Notes under the pieces: generated by a model
Told to the model about the DNA's origin: nothing
Databases searched by the model: none
The model's input: the letters and a program-made list of their open reading frames with translations, nothing else
Part shown: piece after piece, positions 7,240 to 15,507 of the stretch
How positions within the stretch are numbered: the stretch's first letter is position 1
Layout: every line of letters starts with the position of its first letter
Source: Pseudomonadales bacterium
GTDB taxonomy: Bacteria; Pseudomonadota; Gammaproteobacteria; Pseudomonadales; IMCC2047
Direction: 5' to 3'
Length of the DNA: 64,000 bases
Assembly (NCBI GenBank): GCA_024234615.1
Contig: JACKNY010000001.1
Span: 1,392,501-1,456,500, forward strand
Position numbers and translations under genes: made by a program

Positions 7240-10206
7240 ATGACAACTCAGCAGAATAACGCCATACAAGCGCCAGCCGCACATTCATCCTTTCGCTGGC
7301 TGCGTAATCAACATATTCAATCGTTAAATTTGGAAGTACAGGCATTTGAGCATCAAAAAACCGGCGCTCTACATTACCATTTAGCGGCGGACAACCCCGA
7401 AAATGTGTTTCTCGTAGCGCTACGTACCGTGCCGATGGACTCTCGCGGTGTGGCTCATATTTTAGAACATACAGCGCTTTGCGGTAGTGAAAAATATCCT
7501 GTGCGCGACCCCTTCTTTATGATGTTGCGGCGTTCACTTAATACCTTTATGAACGCTTTTACCAGTTCCGATTGGACGGCCTATCCCTTCGCTTCGCAAA
7601 ACCAGAAAGACTTTTACAATTTGCTGGATGTGTATTTGGATGCTGTATTTTTTTCACGCCTGGATCCCTTGGATTTTGCTCAGGAAGGTCATCGTATCGA
7701 GTTTGCTGAGGCAGGTGATGTCAATTCTGACTTGGTTTACAAAGGGGTTGTATTCAATGAAATGAAGGGGGCCATGAGTTCTCCCGTATCCGTTTTATGG
7801 CAGACCTTATCGAAATATCTTTATCCAACCACCACCTATCATTTCAACAGCGGTGGAGAACCGGACGATATTCCCGATTTAAGTTACGACCAATTGATGG
7901 CCTTTTACCGCACCCATTATCATCCGAGTAATGCGGTGTTCATGACCTATGGTGATATTCCGGCGGTTGAATTGCAGCAACGTATTCATGATAGCGCCTT
8001 AAAGCGCTTTGATGCGCTGGATATGCACATCGGCGTCTTGGATGAAAAGCGCTATCACGCGCCAGTTGTGGTGGAAGAGCGTTATGCAACGGATGAGGAA
8101 GAAGGTGGTAAAACTCACCTAGTGTTGGGTTGGCTGTTAGGGCAGAGTATCGACCTGCAGAAGCAATTGGAGGCACACCTGTTATCCAATGTCTTGCTCA
8201 ATGATAGTGCGTCGCCGTTGCGAAAGGCGCTGGAAACTACGGATATCGGCAGTGCGCCTTCTCCTCTGTGTGGGCTTGAAGACTCTAATCGTGAGATGTG
8301 TTTTGTCTGCGGCTTGGAAGGAAGCGAGGCGGACAAAGCTAAGGAGTTTGAGCAGCTGGTCGAAAATGTGCTGCTGGATGTGGCTGAGCATGGGGTAGCG
8401 CAAGACCGTGTTGAAGCCGTGCTGCATCAGCTTGAGCTGAGTCAACGCGAGGTCCGTGGTGATGGTTTTCCCTATGGTTTACAGCTTATTCTTTCCGGAT
8501 TGCCGACTGCGATCCATCGCGGTGATCCGATTGCGATTCTAAATTTGGATCCAGTGCTTGAAAGTCTTCGTGAGCAAATTAAAGATCCTGAGTATATAAA
8601 GGGATTGGTTAAAGAGTTATTGCTGGATAATTATCACCGCGTACGTTTGTCTCTGGTGCCAGACATGAAGTTGAGCCAACGCAAGCAGTTGGCCGAAGCA
8701 ACGCGTTTGGCAGGCATCAAGGCGAGCCTGAGCGACTCGCAAAAACAAGCCATTATTGACCAAACCGCCGCTCTGGCGGAGCGCCAAGTGCAGGAAGATA
8801 GTGCGGAGATTTTGCCAAAAGTAGGGATTGCGGATATTCCGGTTAGCATGAAAATTCCCAGGCCGGTAAAGACGTCGAAAATTACGGGGCAACCGCTGAC
8901 CTATTATGCGCAGGGTACCAATGGTTTGGTCTATCAGCAGGTGATTTATGATTTGCCACAACTGGACCAAGGATTACAAAGTTTGGTTCCCTATTACACC
9001 AGCTGCCTCACGGAGCTGGGTTGTGGTGAGCTGGATTACCTCAAGGTGCAAGAATGGCAATCAAGTGTCTCCGGCGGTATTCATGCACATAGTCAGATAC
9101 GTGGGGCAGTTGATGACGAGCAAACTGTAACAGGCTATTTTACCTTGTCGGCAAAGGCGTTGACTCGTAATCATGCTGGGCTTTGCGAGCTGGTTTATAA
9201 AACCTTGCAGACTCCACGATTTGATGAGTTGGATCGTATTCAAGATATCGTCGCGCAAAAACGGGCGCATGCTGAACAAAGTGTTACTGGCAGTGGGCAT
9301 ATGCTGGCAATGGCTGCCGCCTGTAGTGGCATGAGCCCGGTTGCTGCGCTCAATCATCGCTTATCCGGCTTGGCGGGGATAAAATCGTTGAAAGCGCTAG
9401 ATGAGAGTTTTAAAGGTGGCGCACAGGGAAAACAGGCGATTCAGACGTTAGCAGATCAATTAGCGCAAATTCACCAGCAGATAGCCGCTTCGCCAAAACA
9501 ATTTTTGCTGATTGGGGAACCTGGTGCGGATGAGATATTTTTGCCAGATATTGCACGGGTTTGGGGAGGCAAGGAGAGGCATTCCGCCGATAGAAGTGTA
9601 GCGCTAGCTTTGCCGTCAATGCGTGAGCAGGTGCATCAAGTATGGACTACCAGCACGCAGGTTAATTTTTGTGCGAAAGCCTATCCGACAGTACCAACTG
9701 AACATCCGGATGCGGTTGCACTAACCGTTTTGGGTGAATATTTGAAGAATGGTTATTTGCATCGCACTATCAGAGAGCAGGGTGGTGCTTATGGTTCTAG
9801 TGCAAACCAGGATTCTGCGATCGCAGCCTTTCGTTTTAGTTCGTATCGTGACCCTCGTTTGCAAGAAACCTTAGATGATATGGATGCTGCGCTGGAGTGG
9901 TTGATGAATGAAAAGCACCAAGCTCGATTGTTGGAGGAGGCCATATTAGGGGTAGTCAGCGCTATTGATAAACCGGGTTCTCCGGCTGGCGAGGCGAAGC
10001 AGGCGTTCCATAATGCGCTGTTTGGTCGAACGCCGGAACAACGAGTGGCATTTCGTCAGAGAATTTTGGAAGTGAAGCTTGATGATCTGTTACGTGTTGG
10101 TTCAACCTATTTAATACCGGAAAAGGCGAGTGTTGCCATTATTACCGGTACGGATCAGGTGAGTAAGTTAAAAGATCAGGACAGGTATCAGGTATCCCGG
10201 CTTTAG
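7240..10206 (+). CDS. Insulinase-family zinc metalloprotease, M16C (presequence-protease-like)
   Basis: A 988-residue protein, the usual length of M16C enzymes. The inverted zinc motif HILEH lies at residues 73-77, and the downstream ligand Glu is expected in GVVFNEMKGAMSS. Later parts show the M16C-associated domain and the C-terminal half with GGAYGSSANQDS. Family members such as PreP and Cym1 enclose and degrade short unfolded peptides. The absence of a signal peptide suggests a cytoplasmic site. It ends 30 bases before a strong terminator shared with gltA. Confidence 0.92.
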   Translation: MTTQQNNAIQAPAAHSSFRWLRNQHIQSLNLEVQAFEHQKTGALHYHLAADNPENVFLVALRTVPMDSRGVAHILEHTALCGSEKYPVRDPFFMMLRRSLNTFMNAFTSSDWTAYPFASQNQKDFYNLLDVYLDAVFFSRLDPLDFAQEGHRIEFAEAGDVNSDLVYKGVVFNEMKGAMSSPVSVLWQTLSKYLYPTTTYHFNSGGEPDDIPDLSYDQLMAFYRTHYHPSNAVFMTYGDIPAVELQQRIHDSALKRFDALDMHIGVLDEKRYHAPVVVEERYATDEEEGGKTHLVLGWLLGQSIDLQKQLEAHLLSNVLLNDSASPLRKALETTDIGSAPSPLCGLEDSNREMCFVCGLEGSEADKAKEFEQLVENVLLDVAEHGVAQDRVEAVLHQLELSQREVRGDGFPYGLQLILSGLPTAIHRGDPIAILNLDPVLESLREQIKDPEYIKGLVKELLLDNYHRVRLSLVPDMKLSQRKQLAEATRLAGIKASLSDSQKQAIIDQTAALAERQVQEDSAEILPKVGIADIPVSMKIPRPVKTSKITGQPLTYYAQGTNGLVYQQVIYDLPQLDQGLQSLVPYYTSCLTELGCGELDYLKVQEWQSSVSGGIHAHSQIRGAVDDEQTVTGYFTLSAKALTRNHAGLCELVYKTLQTPRFDELDRIQDIVAQKRAHAEQSVTGSGHMLAMAAACSGMSPVAALNHRLSGLAGIKSLKALDESFKGGAQGKQAIQTLADQLAQIHQQIAASPKQFLLIGEPGADEIFLPDIARVWGGKERHSADRSVALALPSMREQVHQVWTTSTQVNFCAKAYPTVPTEHPDAVALTVLGEYLKNGYLHRTIREQGGAYGSSANQDSAIAAFRFSSYRDPRLQETLDDMDAALEWLMNEKHQARLLEEAILGVVSAIDKPGSPAGEAKQAFHNALFGRTPEQRVAFRQRILEVKLDDLLRVGSTYLIPEKASVAIITGTDQVSKLKDQDRYQVSRL

Positions 10207-10236
10207 TAGCCATTCACGCTGTTGTCGGGTTGAACG

Positions 10237-10266
10237 AAAAAGGCCAAGCAATTGCTTGGCCTTTTT
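10237..10266. terminator. Bidirectional terminator between the M16C gene and gltA
   Basis: A perfect palindrome: five A, GGCCAAGCAA, its complement, then five T. It lies between convergent stop codons and can serve both strands. Confidence 0.93.
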
Positions 10267-10289
10267 ATGTTTGCGCCTAACTCAGGCGG

Positions 10290-11567
10290 CTATTTTTCAG
10301 GATAATCCCGCTGTGGGTGCCCTGTGTATAGCTGGCGTGGGCGGCCAATACGATAGGGCTCGCTGACCATTTCGTTCCAGTGGCTGATCCAGCCAATTGT
10401 TCTCGCCAGTGCAAAGATTACGGTGAACATGCTGGTTGGAATGCCTATTGCTCGAAGAATAATGCCTGAATAAAAGTCTACGTTCGGGTAGAGCTTCTTC
10501 TCAATAAAGTAAGGGTCTTCCAATGCTACTTTTTCGAGTTTACGGGCAATTCGGAAAAGTGGTTCATCGTCGATACCTAATTCCGCTAGCACTTCGTCAC
10601 AGGTTTTCTGCATAACGACTGCGCGTGGGTCGTGGTTTTTGTAAACACGGTGTCCGAAACCCATTAAGCGGAAAGGATCGTTTTTGTCTTTTGCTCGTGC
10701 TACATATTCATCGACGCGAGACTCATCACCAATCTCCATGAGCATTTGCAGGCAAGCCTCATTGGCGCCGCCATGTGCCGGGCCCCAAAGCGTTGCAATA
10801 CCCGCTGCAATACAGGCGAAGGGGTTGGCTTGGCTAGAACCAGCTAAACGTACCGTAGAGGTGGAGGCGTTTTGTTCATGATCCGCATGTAGCATAAAAA
10901 TACGATCCATGGCTTTCGCCAGAATTGGACTGACCTTGTATTCTTCACAGGGTGTCGCAAACATCATGTGTAAGAAATTTGAGGCATAATCGAGATCGTT
11001 GCGGGGATAAACGAAAGGTTGGCCTATCGAGTATTTATAAGACATCGCAGCCAGTGTCGGGATCTTCGCAACCAGGCGGTTGGCCGTAATTTCACGGTGC
11101 CGAGCATCAGTAATATCCATCGCATCATGATAGAAGGCGGATAGAGCTCCGACGACCCCACACATAATTGACATTGGGTGGGCATCGCGACGGAAGCCTC
11201 TGAAAAAGAAGCTCAGCTGTTCATGGGCCATGGTGTGGGTGCCAATGGTTGTAATGAACTCTTTCTTTTCTTCGGCATTTGGTAATTCGCCGTAAAATAG
11301 CAGGTAGCAAAGCTCTAGAAAATCAGACTTTTCGGCAAGTTGTTCGATTGGGTAGCCACGATGCAGCAATATGCCTTTGGCGCCATCAATATAAGTGATG
11401 GCAGATTCGCAGGCGGCGGTGGAGGTGAAGCCTGGATCAATGGTGAAATAACCATGCGAGCCTAGGTTGCTGATATCAATTACATCGGCACCGAGTGTGC
11501 CTGATAAAATTGGCAGCTCAATAGGGTCTTGACCCTCAATAGTAAGGTAGGCCTTCTTGTCAGTCAT
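10290..11567 (-). CDS. gltA: Citrate synthase
   Basis: A 425-residue type I, hexameric-style citrate synthase. The catalytic histidines sit in MLHADHEQNAST and GFGHRVYKNHDPRA, and the Asp in VDFYSGI. It condenses oxaloacetate and acetyl-CoA, the entry step of the TCA cycle. It is divergent from sdhC, with 465 bases between that should hold both promoters. This head-to-head gltA/sdh arrangement is common in pseudomonads and enterics. Confidence 0.97.
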   Translation of the reverse strand: MTDKKAYLTIEGQDPIELPILSGTLGADVIDISNLGSHGYFTIDPGFTSTAACESAITYIDGAKGILLHRGYPIEQLAEKSDFLELCYLLFYGELPNAEEKKEFITTIGTHTMAHEQLSFFFRGFRRDAHPMSIMCGVVGALSAFYHDAMDITDARHREITANRLVAKIPTLAAMSYKYSIGQPFVYPRNDLDYASNFLHMMFATPCEEYKVSPILAKAMDRIFMLHADHEQNASTSTVRLAGSSQANPFACIAAGIATLWGPAHGGANEACLQMLMEIGDESRVDEYVARAKDKNDPFRLMGFGHRVYKNHDPRAVVMQKTCDEVLAELGIDDEPLFRIARKLEKVALEDPYFIEKKLYPNVDFYSGIILRAIGIPTSMFTVIFALARTIGWISHWNEMVSEPYRIGRPRQLYTGHPQRDYPEK

Positions 11568-12032
11568 AAATGAGTTCTCTCTTTCATATCTGCGTACATT
11601 GTTTTTCTTGGATTAGTAAAACGGACGCGGAGATAGATGGTATCAATTCGCGGGTGAACAAGTTAATTGGCCCAGTTTGATTTGTCAAACCTAGAAGCGG
11701 GATTAATTGATCGGCGGCAATAATTCTATTGTCTTTTATGCTGAGAATTACAAGACGTTATTGTTGTAGGTAACCCTTAATAACTCAAGTGAATGTTTGA
11801 CATAAACAATGCTTATTTGTTGCTTGAATACATGGCGAAGATCAGCGTTTAAAGGCTTTCCCGCTCACATTGTACGGAATTATTGGGAGAAACAATTTTA
11901 ATATGATCAATTGCCCGATAATACGCTTGAGCATTGACTAGTGCTTCACTACAATACATGCCCCGTTTGCAGTGGTTTCCGTAAACCGATTGAGTAGTCA
12001 ATTCCCGATAACCAGCTAAGGCAAAATTAACC
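11568..12032. promoter_or_regulatory. Divergent gltA/sdhC intergenic region
   Basis: 465 bases without a supported gene between the starts of gltA and sdhC. It should contain the promoters for both TCA units. A TTGACA match occurs at about 11797, but a matching -10 box at the right distance is weak, so I do not assign a promoter. A minus-strand frame here (11849-12103) overlaps sdhC and shows no family features. Confidence 0.5.
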
Positions 12033-12407
12033 GTGAAAGATAATAGACCGGTCAACCTTGATCTCCTTACTATTAAACAACCCCTTCCTGCGATAGCTTC
12101 CATTATTCACCGAATTTCTGGGTTGCTGCTTTTTATTTTTGCAGCGCTGTTAATCTGTGCCTTGGATCAGTCGTTAAGCTCCAAAGAAGGCTTCTTGTCG
12201 TTACAGGAAACGCTCTCCGGCGGGTTTGTAAAATTTGTTGTTTGGGCTGTTTTGTCAGCCTTGATTTATCATCTGGTGGCTGGAGTTAAGCACTTGTTGA
12301 TGGATTTTGGAATTGGCGAGACCTTAGAGGGAGGACGGATGGGCGCGAAAATCACCATCGCGGTCTCTGCGGCCTTAATTATTTTGGCAGGGGTAACGAT
12401 ATGGTAA
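12033..12407 (+). CDS. sdhC: Succinate dehydrogenase cytochrome b556 subunit
   Basis: A 124-residue membrane protein with three hydrophobic helices (about 28-48, 65-88, 103-123). The SdhC marks HRISGLLLF near residue 26 and the haem-ligand region IYHLVAGVKHLLMDFG are present. With SdhD it anchors the flavoprotein and iron-sulfur subunits and binds haem b and quinone. The start is GTG at 12033; no good ribosome-binding site is visible. It overlaps sdhD by seven bases, which suggests coupled translation. Confidence 0.93.
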   Translation: MKDNRPVNLDLLTIKQPLPAIASIIHRISGLLLFIFAALLICALDQSLSSKEGFLSLQETLSGGFVKFVVWAVLSALIYHLVAGVKHLLMDFGIGETLEGGRMGAKITIAVSAALIILAGVTIW

Positions 12408-12769
12408 CTAACGTAACAAGCTTTGGTCGTAGCGGGCTGTCCGATTGGGTTGTTCAGCGAGTCAGCGCTGTCATTTTAGCCGTCTATACCTTGTTTCTGG
12501 TTTATTGGTTTGCGCAGCATCCACAGGTTCAATATGAGCAGTGGAGTGAGTTATTCCAATGTACTAGCATGCGCATTTTTTCACTGTTGGCGCTGCTTTC
12601 ACTGATTACACACGCCTGGGTCGGTGTGTGGACGATAACAACAGACTATTTGACGCCGCTGTCCTTGGGCAAATACGCAACGGCTGTGAGATTCCTGGTG
12701 CAATGCGCCTGTGTCATCACGCTGTTTGTCTATTTGGTTTGGGGTATCGATATTTTGTGGGGTAATTAA
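12401..12769 (+). CDS. sdhD: Succinate dehydrogenase membrane anchor subunit
   Basis: A 122-residue protein with three predicted membrane helices. The N-terminal GLSDWVVQRVSAVILAVYTL and the HAWVGVWTITTDYL region with its haem-side His and quinone-side Tyr/Asp are typical of SdhD. It starts inside the end of sdhC and is followed three bases later by sdhA, so it is firmly in the sdh operon. Confidence 0.93.
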   Translation: MVTNVTSFGRSGLSDWVVQRVSAVILAVYTLFLVYWFAQHPQVQYEQWSELFQCTSMRIFSLLALLSLITHAWVGVWTITTDYLTPLSLGKYATAVRFLVQCACVITLFVYLVWGIDILWGN

Positions 12770-12772
12770 TAC

Positions 12773-14545
12773 ATGACAAATATAAGAACACTCAGTTATG
12801 ACGGCGTTATTGTCGGCGGCGGCGGTGCAGGCATGCGTGCGGCTTTACAGTTGGCACAATCGGGTTATAAAACAGCGGTTATTACTAAAGTATTTCCAAC
12901 ACGGTCTCATACTGTGTCGGCTCAAGGCGGGATTACCTGTGCGATAGCCAGTGCAGACCCGAATGATGATTGGCGCTGGCATATGTATGACACTGTTAAA
13001 GGGTCTGACTATATCGGTGACCAGGATGCCATTGAATATATGTGCAGCGTCGGCCCGGAGACTGTTTTCGAGCTTGAGCACATGGGCTTGCCTTTCTCCC
13101 GAACGGAAACGGGCCGAATCTACCAGCGTCCTTTCGGTGGGCAATCCAAAGATTTCGGCCGTGGCGGCCAAGCGGCACGTACCTGCGCGGCAGCGGATAG
13201 AACGGGGCATGCGTTGCTACATGCGCTCTACCAGGGTAATTTAAAGAATGAAACGGTATTTTTAAACGAATGGTATGCCACTGATCTGGTGAAAAACCAG
13301 GACGGCGCGGTGATCGGTGTTATTGCTATCTGCATGGAAACCGGCGAAACAGCTTATATCAAATCTAAAGCAACGGTGCTGGCTACCGGTGGTGCAGGGC
13401 GTATTTATGCCTCCACTACCAATGCGCATATCAATACCGGTGACGGCGTGGGTATGGCGTTGCGCGCTGGTTTCCCCGTGCAGGATATCGAAATGTGGCA
13501 GTTCCACCCGACCGGTATTCATGGCGCAGGAGTATTAGTGACGGAAGGCTGTCGCGGTGAAGGCGGCTACCTCATTAACAAAGATGGCGAACGTTTTATG
13601 GAGCGTTATGCACCCAATGCGAAGGACTTGGCTGGCCGTGATGTGGTAGCGCGCTCCATGGTGCTGGAAATTCTCGAAGGCCGAGGTTGTGGGCCCAATG
13701 GGGATCACGTCTATCTCAAACTCGACCACTTAGGTGAGGAAGTCCTGGAAAGCCGTTTGCCGGGTATTTGTGAGTTGTCACGAACCTTTGCCCATGCCGA
13801 TCCGGTTAAGGAACCTGTTCCGGTTGTGCCCACCTGTCACTACATGATGGGCGGTATTCCTACTAACGTAAACGGTCAGGCGTTGGCGCCGGACGGTAAT
13901 GGTAACGATAAGGTAATTGATGGTTTGTTCGCCTGTGGCGAAGTGGCCTGCGTTTCGGTGCATGGGGCCAACCGTTTAGGCGGTAATTCGTTGTTGGACT
14001 TAGTGGTGTTTGGTCGTGCTGCCGGTTTGTATATTGAAAAAGCATTGCGCGAAGGTATCGAGCTGCGTAATGCCAGCGAGTCAGATATCGAGCAAGCCCT
14101 GAGCCGTTTAGACAGACTGAATAATACCAATGATGGCGAAAATGCAGCGAGTTTGCGCACTGAACTGCAATCCATTATGCAGAATCATTTTGGCGTGTTC
14201 CGCAAGGGTGAGTTTATGCAGGCTGGTATTCAGAAGCTGGCTGACCTGCGTCCGCGTATCGAAAATGTCAAGCTCAGTGACAAGAGTAATGCTTTCAATA
14301 CCGCACGGATCGAAGCATTAGAATTACAAAACTTATTGGAAGTGGCGGAAGCAACGGCTATTACTGCTGAAGAGCGTAAAGAAAGCCGCGGTGCGCACGC
14401 TCGTGATGACTACCAAACGCGAGATGATGAAAATTGGTTGTGCCACTCGTTATACTTCCCTGGAGAGAAAACTGTTGCCAAACGTGCGGTTAACTTTGCC
14501 CCGAAAACAGTAGAACCTTTTGAGCCGAAAGAACGTACCTATTAA
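12773..14545 (+). CDS. sdhA: Succinate dehydrogenase flavoprotein subunit
   Basis: A 590-residue flavoprotein. The FAD-binding GGGGAGMRAALQL is at the N-terminus, and the His that bonds FAD covalently is residue 46 in SHTVSAQGG. Active-site parts HPTGIHGAG, the RGEGG segment and HGANRLGGNSLLDLVVFG are all intact, and the C-terminal domain ends with the usual KPRPVKF-like aromatic segment (here EKTVAKRAVNF). It oxidises succinate to fumarate on the cytoplasmic face of the inner membrane. Confidence 0.97.
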   Translation: MTNIRTLSYDGVIVGGGGAGMRAALQLAQSGYKTAVITKVFPTRSHTVSAQGGITCAIASADPNDDWRWHMYDTVKGSDYIGDQDAIEYMCSVGPETVFELEHMGLPFSRTETGRIYQRPFGGQSKDFGRGGQAARTCAAADRTGHALLHALYQGNLKNETVFLNEWYATDLVKNQDGAVIGVIAICMETGETAYIKSKATVLATGGAGRIYASTTNAHINTGDGVGMALRAGFPVQDIEMWQFHPTGIHGAGVLVTEGCRGEGGYLINKDGERFMERYAPNAKDLAGRDVVARSMVLEILEGRGCGPNGDHVYLKLDHLGEEVLESRLPGICELSRTFAHADPVKEPVPVVPTCHYMMGGIPTNVNGQALAPDGNGNDKVIDGLFACGEVACVSVHGANRLGGNSLLDLVVFGRAAGLYIEKALREGIELRNASESDIEQALSRLDRLNNTNDGENAASLRTELQSIMQNHFGVFRKGEFMQAGIQKLADLRPRIENVKLSDKSNAFNTARIEALELQNLLEVAEATAITAEERKESRGAHARDDYQTRDDENWLCHSLYFPGEKTVAKRAVNFAPKTVEPFEPKERTY

Positions 14546-14596
14546 TCGAAACTTTTATAGCCAGTCTAAGCAGACTTATAATCGGAACATATTGTT

Positions 14597-15301
14597 ATGT
14601 TAACAGTTAGTATTTATCGCTATAACCCTGAAACTGATGCCGCGCCCTACATGCAGGATGTCCAGCTGGATACCGGCGGTAAGGACCTGATGGTATTGGA
14701 TGTGCTCGAATTGTTAAAGGCGAAGGATGAAACCATTGCTTACCGGCGTTCCTGCCGCGAGGGCGTGTGTGGTTCTGACGGCATGAACATGAATGGCAAA
14801 AACGGTTTAGCTTGTATCACACCCTTGTCAGAAACGGTTAAGAATAATAAGTTGGTATTGCGACCGCTACCAGGCTTGCCAGTGGTAAGAGACTTGGTGG
14901 TTGATATGACTATCTTTTACAAACAGTATGAGAAGATTAAGCCCTACCTGCTTAACGATACACCGGCACCAGCCATCGAGAGACTGCAGTCGCCAGAAGA
15001 GCGCGAGAAGCTGGATGGATTATATGAATGTATCCTTTGTGCCTGCTGCTCAACTGCCTGTCCTTCTTTTTGGTGGAATCCAGATAAATTTGTTGGGCCT
15101 TCTGGTTTGTTACAAGCCTATCGTTTTCTGGCTGATAGCCGCGATACCGCAACGCAGGAGCGACTGGCTGATTTGGATGACCCATTCAGCGTGTTCCGTT
15201 GTCGAGGAATTATGAATTGTGTGGCGGTCTGCCCAAAGGGTTTAAACCCGACACGAGCGATTGGGCATATCCGTGAAATGTTGTTGCATCAGGCAACCTA
15301 G
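14597..15301 (+). CDS. sdhB: Succinate dehydrogenase iron-sulfur subunit
   Basis: A 234-residue protein with all three clusters: [2Fe-2S] ligands in SCREGVCGSDGMNMNG and LACIT, then the ferredoxin-like CILCACCSTACPSFWWN and the final CRGIMNCVAVCPKGLNP for the [4Fe-4S] and [3Fe-4S] centres. It carries electrons from SdhA to ubiquinone at SdhCD. It lies 51 bases after sdhA in the same operon. Confidence 0.97.
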   Translation: MLTVSIYRYNPETDAAPYMQDVQLDTGGKDLMVLDVLELLKAKDETIAYRRSCREGVCGSDGMNMNGKNGLACITPLSETVKNNKLVLRPLPGLPVVRDLVVDMTIFYKQYEKIKPYLLNDTPAPAIERLQSPEEREKLDGLYECILCACCSTACPSFWWNPDKFVGPSGLLQAYRFLADSRDTATQERLADLDDPFSVFRCRGIMNCVAVCPKGLNPTRAIGHIREMLLHQAT

Positions 15302-15507
15302 GGTTTCGGAAAAAAGTATTCGCAACAAATATGGAATATTTAAATTGGGTGTTTAGAAACCTTTTAAAAATAACAAGCCGGTCAAATTAAAATAAAAATA
15401 AAGATCTCTCATAGGTGCGCGATTGATAGTATCGTCGTTAGTGGTGGGGAGGCCGTAGATGTACTAGTCTATGTGCTAACGATAAATATTTACGACAGGG
15501 GTGATCC

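Noticed and set aside
11849..12103. Minus-strand frame in the gltA/sdhC spacer
   Set aside because: Overlaps the start of sdhC and has no recognisable domain.
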